Source: an uncultured Pelagibacteraceae bacterium (GTDB lineage: Bacteria > Pseudomonadota > Alphaproteobacteria > Pelagibacterales > Pelagibacteraceae). From it: DNA of 64,000 nucleotides. The translations under genes and the position numbers were made by a program. Positions 33,716-42,201 of this stretch are shown here, piece by piece. The stretch covers positions 40,213 to 104,212 of the forward strand of contig CACDTF010000002.1 of the NCBI GenBank assembly GCA_902555665.1, given 5' to 3'. The notes under the pieces are model-generated. The model ran no database searches. It had not been told where the DNA came from and saw nothing but the letters and a program-made list of their open reading frames with translations. The first letter of the stretch is position 1, and every line of letters starts with the position of its first letter.

Positions 33716-33840
33716 GATGTAATGTTCTAACAGTTACAATCATCATATGTAAAACAAATATTATACAACTTATAATTGTTTTAAGAAATAAAGGTTGTAT
33801 TTATTTGCTTTTAATTATTTTTTAAATAAGAATTTTGTAT
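33716..33840. promoter_or_regulatory. Divergent promoter region between the ProV-type gene and the class II aldolase gene
   Basis: 125 AT-rich bases with no ORF. A TATAAT at 33771-33776 on the plus strand is a candidate -10, without a recognisable -35. The imperfect inverted repeat around 33719-33738 (GTAATGTT / AACAGTTAC) lies next to the ProV start and could be an operator. Neither start has a strong SD. Confidence 0.4.
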
Positions 33841-34572
33841 ATGGCGCAAACAGATAAAGATGTGCGACTAGAGTTGTCTGCTCTCTATAGAATTTTACAT
33901 ATGTACGGTATGACAGACCTTGCTAACCAATGTGCGGGTGCAAGATCTGCTGAAGACAAGAATTGTTCTTTTGTTCATCCATATGGAATGTTTTATGAAG
34001 AAATTACTGCTTCATCTTTAGTTAAAATTGATCAAAACGGAAAAAAATTAGATTCAGACGGACCTTGGTTAAACGACGGATGCATTAATCTTGCTCAATG
34101 GATTTTTAATAAAAGAAATGATGTAAACTTTTATGTTCACGGACATGCCAATGATGTGATGGCAGTTGGTGGCACTAAAGAGGGTTTAATGTATCTTTCA
34201 CAGGCTGCAGTTTATTTAAATCATCTTGTTGGATATATTGACTATGAATTTGTTGAGGACAAAGAATTTGGAAGTAAATTTGAAAATCTAATTAGCAAAC
34301 ATGATATTTTGATTACTAGAAATCATGGATATTACACAGTAGGAAAAACTGCTGCAGAAGCATTTTTCAGAGCTTATTATCTAGAGCAAGCATGTTCAGT
34401 TCAGGTAAAAAATCTTGCTATGGGTTTAAATAAACATGAAATAGATAAACAAAAAGCTGCATATTTCTGGGAAAACATGAGTGACTCTGATGATTATAAT
34501 TATGATGGAAAAACAGAGTGGGCTGCTTTATTAAGAAAACTAGAGAGAGAGCATTCAAATTATAAAAATTAA
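33841..34572 (+). CDS. Class II aldolase/adducin family protein
   Basis: A 243-residue protein of the class II aldolase fold. The zinc-binding histidines are seen in FYVHGHANDV (H100, H102) and RNHGYYTVG (H162). Relatives cleave or decarboxylate sugar phosphates or hydroxy/keto acids. ATG 33841 is used rather than the TTG at 33835. Its last base overlaps the start of the gamma-butyrobetaine dioxygenase-like gene (TAATG), so the two work together. Substrate is unknown; an aldol cleavage of a hydroxylated trimethylated amino acid is one possibility given the partner. Confidence 0.86.
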   Translation: MAQTDKDVRLELSALYRILHMYGMTDLANQCAGARSAEDKNCSFVHPYGMFYEEITASSLVKIDQNGKKLDSDGPWLNDGCINLAQWIFNKRNDVNFYVHGHANDVMAVGGTKEGLMYLSQAAVYLNHLVGYIDYEFVEDKEFGSKFENLISKHDILITRNHGYYTVGKTAAEAFFRAYYLEQACSVQVKNLAMGLNKHEIDKQKAAYFWENMSDSDDYNYDGKTEWAALLRKLEREHSNYKN

Positions 34573-35723
34573 TGGAACAAAATTTTACAATTAAAAACAT
34601 AACTAAAAATTCTACAAATTTAGAAGTTGACTGGAGCGATGGAAAAAAAAGTAAATTTAATTATTTATGGTTAAGAGATAATTGTCCAACTGCACACGAT
34701 AAAGACTCACGTCATAGAATGTTTAATATTTTAAAAGTATCAAACAAAATTAATCCAAAAAAATTTACAGTAAATAATGAAGGCAAGCTTGAAATTGAAT
34801 GGAGTGAAGGTGACCACGTAAGTTATTATGACCAAAATTGGTTAAGAGAAAACTGCTATACTATAAAAAATAATTTAGAATATAAATCTCCATATCAACT
34901 TTGGGACAACTCTTTACAAAATGATCTGAAATCAATTGAGATTGAACATGATGAAATTATGAGTTCAGATGAGGGACTTGTCAGATGGCTGGAGCTCTTA
35001 CACCACACTGGAATTGCTATAGTAAAAAATGCTCCAACTGAAAAAAATTCTGGCTTTAAAATTCTAAATAGAATTAGCCATACCAGAGAAACTTTTTTTA
35101 AAACACCGTTTGAAGTAATTAACATTCCTAAACCAAATAACTCTGCTTACACAGCACATGCTTTGAGAAATCATATGGATTTACCATGGTTTGAAACACC
35201 ACCTGGATATCAATTTCTTCATTGTTTAGTAAATTCTGCATCTGGAGGAGACTCGTCCGCCGTAGATGGCTTTGCAGTAGCGGATTATTTGAGAAAAAAT
35301 GAGAAAGAAATATTTGAAACGCTAGTAAACGTTCACTTGAAATTTAGAGACATGGATTATACACAAGAGTCTGTAAGAAGTTATTATGCACCCGCGATAT
35401 CTCTAACAAAAGATAACGATTACCACGATATAAGGTTTAGTGTAGCAACCATGGATGCTTTAGACTGTCATCCTGATTTGATGGATAAAGTTTATAAAGC
35501 TCATCACCGATTTGGAAATTTGCTTCATGACGATCAATTTCAGATTAAATTTAGATTAGGGCCAGGCGATATTTTTTCTTTTAACAATAGAAGATTATTA
35601 CACGGTAGAACTGAATATGATCCAAACTCAGGACATAGACATTTACAAGGTTATTACATGGATCGAGATGAAATTATTGGAAGACTTAGATATTTAAAAA
35701 ATTTGGTTAACTCCAACCAGTAA
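34572..35723 (+). CDS. Gamma-butyrobetaine/trimethyllysine dioxygenase-like Fe(II)/2OG oxygenase
   Basis: A 383-residue enzyme with the two-domain layout of gamma-butyrobetaine hydroxylase: an N-terminal GBBH-like domain (YLWLRDNCPTAHDKDSRHR, C38) and a TauD/TfdA catalytic domain. Iron ligands are H201-M-D203 in NHMDLPWFETPPGYQFLHC and H344 in RRLLHGRTEY, with R346 near the 2OG site. Known homologues make carnitine from gamma-butyrobetaine or hydroxylate trimethyllysine. The N-terminal zinc site of animal BBOX is only partly kept. The 3' end overlaps the convergent aldehyde dehydrogenase by 17 bases. Confidence 0.87.
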   Translation: MEQNFTIKNITKNSTNLEVDWSDGKKSKFNYLWLRDNCPTAHDKDSRHRMFNILKVSNKINPKKFTVNNEGKLEIEWSEGDHVSYYDQNWLRENCYTIKNNLEYKSPYQLWDNSLQNDLKSIEIEHDEIMSSDEGLVRWLELLHHTGIAIVKNAPTEKNSGFKILNRISHTRETFFKTPFEVINIPKPNNSAYTAHALRNHMDLPWFETPPGYQFLHCLVNSASGGDSSAVDGFAVADYLRKNEKEIFETLVNVHLKFRDMDYTQESVRSYYAPAISLTKDNDYHDIRFSVATMDALDCHPDLMDKVYKAHHRFGNLLHDDQFQIKFRLGPGDIFSFNNRRLLHGRTEYDPNSGHRHLQGYYMDRDEIIGRLRYLKNLVNSNQ

Positions 35724-37137
35724 CATTCTTTACTTCAAGATATTCCTCAAGGCCCCAAACACCTCCTTCTCTCCCATTACCTGATTGTCTGTAACCACCA
35801 AATGGAGTTCCGGCATCTGCCCCATTTCCATTAATGTAAACACTTCCAGATCTTAATTTTTTAGCAACCCTGTGTGCTTTTTCTTTGTCTTCAGTTTGCA
35901 AATAATTTCCAAGACCATAAGAAGTATCATTTACAATTTTGACTGCCTCATCCTCAGTTTCAAATGGAATTATAGATAACACAGGTCCAAAAATTTCTTC
36001 TTTAGCAATTCTCATTTCATTAGTTACATCTGTAAAGATAGTTGGTTTGATAAAGTATCCTTTGTTCAAACCATTTGGTAACTCAGGCCCACCTGCTGCA
36101 AGAGTTGCACCTTCAGAAATTCCACTTTCAATAAGATTTATAATTTTATCATATTGAACTTTAGAGATGACGGGTCCTATATGATCTCCTTTTTTTGAAG
36201 CTTGATCTACTTTAATCTTGTTTGCTTCATCTACTGCTTCTTTAACAGCTCTTTCATAAATTGATTTCTCAACCAGCATTCTTGTTGGTGCATCACAAGA
36301 TTGACCAGAATTGCTCATTACATTTCGAATGCCATCTCTTACTGCATCTTTATAACTGTCAGCAAAAACAATGTTTCCACCCTTACCACCTAATTCAAGA
36401 CAAACTCTTTTAATTGTTTCTGCAGCGTTTTTTGAAATTAATCTTCCTGCTCTTGTTGAGCCTGTGAAAGAAACCATATCAATATTAGGGTGGCTTGAAA
36501 TTTGGGTTCCCACTCCTGCACCGTCTCCATTTACCAAATTAAATACACCTTTTGGAAAACCTGCTTCATCAATCATTTCTGCAAATAGCATTCCAGAAAT
36601 AGGAGCAATTTCTGATGGTTTTAAAATCATTGTACATCCAGTTGCGAATGCTGGAACAACCTTCAAAGCAATTTGGTTAATTGGCCAATTCCACGGGGTG
36701 ATTAATCCACAAACTCCAATTGGCTCATAATAGATATGATTATTTGATTTATTATCAAAGTGTTCATCAAATTTAAAATTTTTTAATCTTAAAATAAAAT
36801 CATCTAGATGATCTTTCCCTGAAGCTGTTTGAACATCTGTTGCCCAATCCATCGGTGCACCCATTTCAAGAGAAATAGCCTCAGCCATTTCATTAAATCT
36901 TTTTTTATAAACTGATGATAATTTTTCAAGTAAACTGAGCCTTTCTTCCTTGCTTGTTTCTTTCCAAGTTTCAAAGGCATTTTTTGCTGATTTAACAGCC
37001 AAATCTGTATCCTCTTTTGAACCTAAAGAAATAACAGCAAACGGGTCTTCATTGCATGGATTAATGACTTCAAAATCATTTTTTTTTATTGGATCGACCC
37101 ACTGACCATTTATGTAAAATTTTCTTTTATCTAACAT
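35707..37137 (-). CDS. Aldehyde dehydrogenase
   Basis: A 476-residue NAD(P)-dependent ALDH with FYINGQWVDP at the N-terminus, ITPWNWPINQIALKVVPA, FTGSTRAGRLI, general base in LELGGKGGN, catalytic Cys in NSGQSCDAPTRM, and the C-terminal PFGGYRQSGNGREGG. It is clearly a paralogue of the enzyme at 50172 (shared NFYING..., EMGAP, SCxAPTRMLVEKS). It is last in the minus-strand DMT-HIBADH-ALDH operon, 20 bases after the HIBADH-like gene. A trimethylaminobutyraldehyde role would fit the opposing gamma-butyrobetaine enzyme, as inference. Confidence 0.93.
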   Translation of the reverse strand: MLDKRKFYINGQWVDPIKKNDFEVINPCNEDPFAVISLGSKEDTDLAVKSAKNAFETWKETSKEERLSLLEKLSSVYKKRFNEMAEAISLEMGAPMDWATDVQTASGKDHLDDFILRLKNFKFDEHFDNKSNNHIYYEPIGVCGLITPWNWPINQIALKVVPAFATGCTMILKPSEIAPISGMLFAEMIDEAGFPKGVFNLVNGDGAGVGTQISSHPNIDMVSFTGSTRAGRLISKNAAETIKRVCLELGGKGGNIVFADSYKDAVRDGIRNVMSNSGQSCDAPTRMLVEKSIYERAVKEAVDEANKIKVDQASKKGDHIGPVISKVQYDKIINLIESGISEGATLAAGGPELPNGLNKGYFIKPTIFTDVTNEMRIAKEEIFGPVLSIIPFETEDEAVKIVNDTSYGLGNYLQTEDKEKAHRVAKKLRSGSVYINGNGADAGTPFGGYRQSGNGREGGVWGLEEYLEVKNVTGWS

Positions 37138-37157
37138 TTTTTATCTTAACACATTAA

Positions 37158-38099
37158 TTAAATTTCATATCCTTTTTCCTCAGGTTCATTATCAACCAAC
37201 TCATCAGGAAAACCATTAGCTCTAAAATTAATATTATTTAAATCTTCCATCCTTTTCACAATCATTGAAGACCAAGCTCTCGAACCATATTTTTTTTGAC
37301 CATCTTTAAAAATTTCAACTATTTGTGGAGAAATTTCTAAAGGAGCATTTAGTTTCTTTGCAAGATTATCAAATAGACCTGTATCCTTTAAAACTAAATC
37401 CATCGTAAAATTAATATTGTAAGATCCATTTAATATAACCTGACTTTCAGTTTCATGAACAAATGAATTACCTGAGGAAATAGCAATTCCTTTATAAGTT
37501 TTTGCTAAATCTAAATTAGATTTTTTTGCTACAGTCCAAGCCTCACCTAATGCAACTAAATGTGCAGATGCTAGATAATTTGTAATTACTTTTAATACAC
37601 TTGCTGTACCAAGCTCACCAGTGTGTAATATTTTCCTTCCCATGACAGTTAATGCAGGTAAAATTTTTTCAAATGCTTTTCTTTCCCCACCAACAAATAT
37701 AGCAATATTACCTGTTGCTGCTCTATGACATCCACCACTCACAGGTCCATCCAAAGGAATAGCTTTTTTTTCTATTATTTTTTTCCCAAGTCTTTTAACT
37801 TCATTTTCATCTGTGGTGCTCATTTCTAGCCAAATTTTATTTTCTGATAAACCATTTAGAATTCCATCGTCAGCCTCCATTACTTCAGCAGACACTTCAG
37901 GCGATGGAAGAGAGGTAATAATTAAATCGGATTGTTCTGCTAATTCTTTTGGAGACTTTGCAACTTTAGCACCTAAGTCTTTCAAAGAATTTGTTAAAGT
38001 TTCATCTAAATCTCTTACTGTAAGATCAAAGTTATTTCTTAATAAACTTCCCGCAAGTTTTCCTCCAACATTACCTAAACCGATAAATCCAATTTTCAT
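37158..38099 (-). CDS. 3-hydroxyisobutyrate dehydrogenase-family NAD(P)-dependent oxidoreductase
   Basis: A 313-residue beta-hydroxyacid dehydrogenase. The N-terminal Rossmann motif is GFIGLGNVGGKLAGSLL, the substrate-binding segment DGPVSGGCHRAATGN corresponds to the family DAPVSGG, and the catalytic Lys lies in LKVITNYLASAH. Relatives oxidise 3-hydroxyisobutyrate, tartronate semialdehyde, or other 3-hydroxyacids. It overlaps the DMT gene by 4 bases upstream. The substrate is likely a hydroxyacid whose aldehyde product feeds the adjacent ALDH. Confidence 0.9.
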   Translation of the reverse strand: MKIGFIGLGNVGGKLAGSLLRNNFDLTVRDLDETLTNSLKDLGAKVAKSPKELAEQSDLIITSLPSPEVSAEVMEADDGILNGLSENKIWLEMSTTDENEVKRLGKKIIEKKAIPLDGPVSGGCHRAATGNIAIFVGGERKAFEKILPALTVMGRKILHTGELGTASVLKVITNYLASAHLVALGEAWTVAKKSNLDLAKTYKGIAISSGNSFVHETESQVILNGSYNINFTMDLVLKDTGLFDNLAKKLNAPLEISPQIVEIFKDGQKKYGSRAWSSMIVKRMEDLNNINFRANGFPDELVDNEPEEKGYEI

Positions 38100-38968
38100 T
38101 TTATTTCCTCTTCTTTTTTGTTTTTTGTAAATACAATTAAAATCACACCAACTATGATTATTGCACCACCTATAAATAATTCTGGAGTTGGTTTTTCTCC
38201 TAAAAGAAAAATAGCAGCTAATAAACCTGTTGGTGGTATCCCCATAGTTACAATCGGTAGTACTTTATAAAGTGGGTTGTTTTTCAAAACATAATAGAAA
38301 CAACCATAAGTAATTGGTTGCATGATGAAACCTATATAAATTGCAATAATCCAATGATCAAATTTTGCATTTGTAAAATAATTAATTGTGTTTCCATCAA
38401 TTATTGCAGATAGCATCACTAATATTGGTCCAGAGAATAAGGCTAACCAAGCAACTAACGCTAAAGGATTTATTTCTTTACTCAAAGGTTTAACCATAAC
38501 TTGCCCAAGAGCCCATACAGCTGAACCTAAAATAGTAAGTCCAATTCCAATAAATTTTCCATCCAAGTTAGGAGATCCGGTTAAAATATAAACACCAACA
38601 AAAGCGATAGCTATACCAATCAAAGCTCTGATAGTTGGTTTTTCTTTAAGCATGAAGTAAGCAAAAATAACTCCAAACGGAACCTCCGTTTGAACCAAAA
38701 GAACTGCTGCAGATGCATCAATTAAATCTAAACCAGTATATGTAATGCTATATTGCAACGTATTAGCTACTAATGATGCAGCAAAAATTCTTTTTAAATA
38801 TCCTTTTGGAATTGGAAACCACCAAATTAATAATGATGCTGCAAACGTAAATCTGATACCCATCAAAAGAATGGGAGGGAAAGACTCAAAAGCTGGTTTA
38901 GCTATTACAAAACCAAAGCCTAAAAAAATAGGCACCAGGGATGCTACGAAAGTATCTTTTATATTCAT
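38096..38968 (-). CDS. EamA/DMT-superfamily permease
   Basis: A 290-residue ten-helix membrane protein with two EamA repeats; characteristic stretches are GFGFVIAKPAFESFPPILL near the N-terminus, VLLVQTEVPFGVIFAYFML, and ILGSAVWALGQVMVKPL at the start of the second half. First gene of the DMT-HIBADH-ALDH operon, in a 58-base divergent spacer with the EutA-like gene. Substrate unknown. Confidence 0.88.
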   Translation of the reverse strand: MNIKDTFVASLVPIFLGFGFVIAKPAFESFPPILLMGIRFTFAASLLIWWFPIPKGYLKRIFAASLVANTLQYSITYTGLDLIDASAAVLLVQTEVPFGVIFAYFMLKEKPTIRALIGIAIAFVGVYILTGSPNLDGKFIGIGLTILGSAVWALGQVMVKPLSKEINPLALVAWLALFSGPILVMLSAIIDGNTINYFTNAKFDHWIIAIYIGFIMQPITYGCFYYVLKNNPLYKVLPIVTMGIPPTGLLAAIFLLGEKPTPELFIGGAIIIVGVILIVFTKNKKEEEIK

Positions 38969-39007
38969 ACCTATTTTTTATATTAATGATTATTAAAGAA
39001 CTTCTGA

Positions 39008-39020
39008 TATATTCACCTTT
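39008..39020 (+). promoter_or_regulatory. Promoter-like 13-mer TATATTCACCTTT upstream of the EutA-like gene
   Basis: The same 13 bases occur at 40975-40987 directly before the PotA-type ATPase gene. TATATT would serve as a -10 element. Here it lies 6 bases before ATG 39027, so the transcript would be nearly leaderless. No clear -35 is seen at 17 bases. Confidence 0.4.
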
Positions 39021-39026
39021 TAAAAT

Positions 39027-39773
39027 ATGAATTCAACAAAAATAGATCCTAAATATATTACTAAATCAAATCCAAGAATTGGACTTATTGCGCTTGCAAG
39101 CGATTTTATGATTGAAAGAGATTTTATAAACGTAATTAAAGACAGAGAAGTTGATTTCTTTGTAAATCGTATCGAATGCTATAACCCACTAACAAAAGAA
39201 AATTTGATCAAAATGTCAAACAAAGTTACCGAGGTAACAAAAGATATATTACCTGATCAGGATATCGATTGTGTTGTATATGGTTGTACATCAGGAACAA
39301 TTGCTGCAGGTTACGAGTCTATTGAGAAAAAAGTAAAAGCTGCAAAACCTATGGCAGAAGTAACAACCCCAAGTACTGCTGCAATCAAAGCTTTAAAGAA
39401 ATTAAATATAAATAAAATAAGTCTATTTACACCTTATAGCAAAAAACTTAACGATGAAGTTTTGGAATATTTTAAAAACGAAGGATTTGAAGTTTCTTCA
39501 AATTCTTACTTTGATATAGAAGCTGATTACGATATCGGAAAAGTTGATCAGAATTATTTATATAATGTTCTATCTGAAATAGATTTAAATGGGGCAGAGG
39601 CACTCTTTGTTTCTTGTACTGCTTTACCAGTATTGCCAATTATTGATAAATTAGAGAAAAAATTAAATACTACAGTTTTATCTAGTAATCAGGCTTTGAT
39701 TTGGGATACGTTAGTTAAAATAAATAAAAATAATTCTGTTGAAGGATTTGGTAAATTATTTAAAGAAAATTAA
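39027..39773 (+). CDS. Asp/Glu racemase / arylmalonate decarboxylase superfamily protein (EutA-like)
   Basis: A 248-residue protein of the maleate isomerase/Asp-Glu racemase superfamily. The two halves carry the two catalytic cysteines: VYGCTSGTIAAG at about residue 90 and FVSCTALPVLPI near residue 195. The protein ends within typical EutA length. Ectoine-utilisation clusters contain such a gene (EutA) next to the ectoine hydrolase, and here the next gene, whose start overlaps the stop (TAATG), is that hydrolase. Its exact role in ectoine degradation is, to my knowledge, unsettled; maleate isomerase remains an alternative. Confidence 0.82.
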   Translation: MNSTKIDPKYITKSNPRIGLIALASDFMIERDFINVIKDREVDFFVNRIECYNPLTKENLIKMSNKVTEVTKDILPDQDIDCVVYGCTSGTIAAGYESIEKKVKAAKPMAEVTTPSTAAIKALKKLNINKISLFTPYSKKLNDEVLEYFKNEGFEVSSNSYFDIEADYDIGKVDQNYLYNVLSEIDLNGAEALFVSCTALPVLPIIDKLEKKLNTTVLSSNQALIWDTLVKINKNNSVEGFGKLFKEN

Positions 39774-40942
39774 TGTTGTTCACAAAAGAAGAATATAAGA
39801 AAAGATTAACAAAAGTTAAAAAAATGATGCAAGAAAAAGGCATCGATCTTTTAATCTCACACGATACTAACAACATGAATTACCTTACAGGATATGATGC
39901 TTGGTCTTTTTATTATGCACAATGTGCAATTGTTCATATAAATGCAGACGAACCTTTGTGCTTTGTGAGAGCTCAAGATGCTGGTGGCGCGTATATAAAA
40001 ACTTATTTAAAGGATGAGAATATTTTAGTTTATGATGAAAATTATATTCACACATGGCCAAAACATCCCTACGACTATTTAGTTGAAATAATTAAAGAGA
40101 GAAAGTGGGACAAGTTATGTATTGGTTTAGAGATGGATGCGCATTACTTCACTGCATTTTGTTATGAAAAAATAAAGCAGGGATTACCTAACGCAAAAAT
40201 CAAAGATAGCGATCGTCTAGTTAATTGGGCAAGGTTAGTAAAATCAGATGCTGAAATCGGTTTTATGAAATCTGCTGCAAAAATTTCTGAAAAAGGAATG
40301 AAGACTGCAATGGAGGTTATTAAACCAGGTGTCAGACAGTGCGATGCAGTAGGGGAAATTCAAAAGACCTTATTTTATGGTACAGAGGAATTTGGAGGTG
40401 AATATTCTAGTATTGCAACTTTACTTCCAACTGGAAAAGGAACTTCAGCATCACATTTAACTGCAACTCAAGATAAATTTGTAGAAGGAGAGGCAACAAT
40501 TATTGAATTATCTGGAGTTTATAAGAGATATCATGCTCCAATGGCTAGAACAGTTTTGCTTGGAAAACCTAATCAATTAAAGATTGATACAATGAACAAA
40601 ACAATTGAGGCTTTAAATGCAGGAATAAGTCAAATTAAACCTGGGAATACAGCGGATGATGTTGCGCAAGCTTTTTGGAAAATATTAGATAAATACGGAA
40701 TAGAAAAAAAATCTCGAACAGGTTATTCAATAGGAATTGGTTATCCTCCAGATTGGGGCGAACACACTCTTAATATTTATAAGGGAGATATGACAGTTTT
40801 AGAACCTAATGTTTGCTTTCATATGATAGCAGTGATGCAGTTCGGTGATTGGGGTGTTGAAGCATCAGAGGCTATAAGAGTTACAGAGAATGGATCAGAA
40901 TTGTTCTGTAATTTTCCAAAAGAGCTTCATATTAAGAGTTAA
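39773..40942 (+). CDS. doeA: M24-family ectoine hydrolase-like protein (DoeA/EutD)
   Basis: A 389-residue creatinase/prolidase-fold (pita-bread) protein. The C-terminal segment GYSIGIGYPPDWGEHTLNI is closely like ectoine hydrolase, which opens ectoine to N-acetyl-diaminobutyrate. Metal ligands of ordinary M24 peptidases are altered: the first Asp position is E245 (IIELSGVYKRYHAPMART) and the second is not acidic, as I recall for DoeA, which is thought to be metal-independent. The deacetylase partner (DoeB/EutE) is not seen in the window. Another creatininase-like amide hydrolase is the alternative. Confidence 0.78.
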   Translation: MLFTKEEYKKRLTKVKKMMQEKGIDLLISHDTNNMNYLTGYDAWSFYYAQCAIVHINADEPLCFVRAQDAGGAYIKTYLKDENILVYDENYIHTWPKHPYDYLVEIIKERKWDKLCIGLEMDAHYFTAFCYEKIKQGLPNAKIKDSDRLVNWARLVKSDAEIGFMKSAAKISEKGMKTAMEVIKPGVRQCDAVGEIQKTLFYGTEEFGGEYSSIATLLPTGKGTSASHLTATQDKFVEGEATIIELSGVYKRYHAPMARTVLLGKPNQLKIDTMNKTIEALNAGISQIKPGNTADDVAQAFWKILDKYGIEKKSRTGYSIGIGYPPDWGEHTLNIYKGDMTVLEPNVCFHMIAVMQFGDWGVEASEAIRVTENGSELFCNFPKELHIKS

Positions 40943-40949
40943 TTAGCTA

Positions 40950-40987
40950 TTGAAATCTATTTACACAAATGTTTTATATTCACCTTT
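40950..40987 (+). promoter_or_regulatory. Candidate promoter and shared 13-mer before the PotA-type gene
   Basis: TTGAAA (40950-40955) and TATATT (40975-40980) are separated by 19 bases, and TATATTCACCTTT (40975-40987) duplicates the element at 39008. The predicted transcription start would fall on or beside ATG 40988, and there is no SD, so a leaderless transcript is possible. Confidence 0.4.
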
Positions 40988-42073
40988 ATGTCTAAAAATC
41001 CAGAGTTTGTTAAATTCGATAAAGTAGATAAAAGTTATGACGGTAAGGTTCTTGTCGTCAAAGATCTACAATTAGATATTGCAGAAGGTGAATTCATAAC
41101 AATGCTTGGTCCATCTGGTTCAGGTAAGACAACTTGTTTAATGATGTTGGCTGGTTTTGAAACGCCAACTCACGGTGAAATATTATTAGATGGAAATATA
41201 ATTTCGAATATTCCTCCTCATAAAAGAGGGATAGGAATGGTTTTCCAAAACTATGCATTGTTTCCTCATATGACAGTTTATGAAAATTTAGCTTTTCCAT
41301 TAAGAGTAAGAAAAGTTGAAAAAGATGAGATTGATAAAAAAGTTGATAAAGCATTATCGATGGTTTCATTAAGTGGTTTTGAAACTAGAATGCCTACTCA
41401 ACTTTCTGGTGGTCAGCAACAAAGGGTAGCAGTTGCAAGAGCTTTAGTATTTGATCCAGCGGTGGTATTAATGGATGAACCACTTGGAGCACTAGATAAA
41501 AATTTAAGAGAAAGCATGCAATATGAAATAAAACATATTCATGAAAGTATTGGTGTAACAGTTGTGTATGTAACTCATGATCAAAGTGAGGCATTAACTA
41601 TGTCAAACCGAATTGCAGTATTCAATGATGGAAAAGTTCAACAGCTTTCAAATCCAGCTGAGCTTTATGAGAAGCCAGTAAATTCTTTTGTTGCTGAGTT
41701 CATAGGTGAGAACAATACTTTTAATGGTGAAGTTGTGGATATAGATAAAGACAAATGTAAAATTAAATTAGCAAATTCAGAAATACTAGCCAATCCAATT
41801 TCTGTTAAGTCTAAAGGTGAAAAAACAACCGTTTCTTTAAGACCTGAAAGGGCGTTAATTAATCCAACCGATAAGATGGATAATATGTTTACAGGAAAGA
41901 TTGAGGAAGTAATCTATCACGGTGATCATACAAGAGTTAGATTAAATCTTTTAGGAAGTTCAGAGTTTATTCTTAAAGTACCCAACAGCACATCAAATTT
42001 AGAGTTAAAAGTAAGTCAAGATATAAATATTGGCTGGAATAGTACTGACGCTAGAGCATTAGACCCAAAATAA
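40988..42073 (+). CDS. Pot-type (spermidine/putrescine family) ABC transporter ATPase
   Basis: A 361-residue ATPase with Walker A GPSGSGKTTCL, the Q-loop MVFQNYALFPHMTVYEN, signature LSGGQQQRVAVARAL, Walker B VVLMDEPLGALDK, H-loop VTHDQSEALTMSN, and a C-terminal TOBE domain (VSLRPERALINPTDK) typical of PotA. It starts the A-D-B-C transporter cluster 46 bases after the DoeA-like gene. The Pot family also imports opines, GABA or other amines, so the ligand is open. Confidence 0.92.
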   Translation: MSKNPEFVKFDKVDKSYDGKVLVVKDLQLDIAEGEFITMLGPSGSGKTTCLMMLAGFETPTHGEILLDGNIISNIPPHKRGIGMVFQNYALFPHMTVYENLAFPLRVRKVEKDEIDKKVDKALSMVSLSGFETRMPTQLSGGQQQRVAVARALVFDPAVVLMDEPLGALDKNLRESMQYEIKHIHESIGVTVVYVTHDQSEALTMSNRIAVFNDGKVQQLSNPAELYEKPVNSFVAEFIGENNTFNGEVVDIDKDKCKIKLANSEILANPISVKSKGEKTTVSLRPERALINPTDKMDNMFTGKIEEVIYHGDHTRVRLNLLGSSEFILKVPNSTSNLELKVSQDINIGWNSTDARALDPK

Positions 42074-42126
42074 TTACATTATAAAATATACATATCTAAC
42101 ATATATTTTAACGACAAAATCAGCTG

Positions 42127-42155
42127 TTGACTTAATCATCCCTATTTGTTGTACT
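42127..42155 (+). promoter_or_regulatory. Promoter of the Pot-type binding-protein gene
   Basis: TTGACT (42127-42132, 5 of 6 to consensus) and TGTACT (42150-42155, 4 of 6) are 17 bases apart, a well-formed sigma70-type promoter 46 bases before ATG 42202. It suggests the binding protein is expressed independently of the ATPase gene. Confidence 0.55.
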
Positions 42156-42162
42156 TTTACTT

Positions 42163-42180
42163 ATATAAATTAATTTATAT
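42163..42180. promoter_or_regulatory. 18-bp perfect palindrome in the 5' leader of the binding-protein gene
   Basis: ATATAAATT-AATTTATAT is a perfect palindrome between the predicted start of transcription and the SD (CGGAGGA, 42191-42197). It may be an operator. Because it is all A+T, chance cannot be ruled out. Confidence 0.35.
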
Positions 42181-42201
42181 CAACGTTTAAACGGAGGAAT
42201 A

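Noticed and set aside
36371..36730. 119-codon plus-strand ORF inside the aldehyde dehydrogenase gene
   Set aside because: Pure antisense shadow (Pro-rich product with no recognisable domain) of a strong minus-strand gene. A similar shadow lies opposite the paralogue at 50582-50815.
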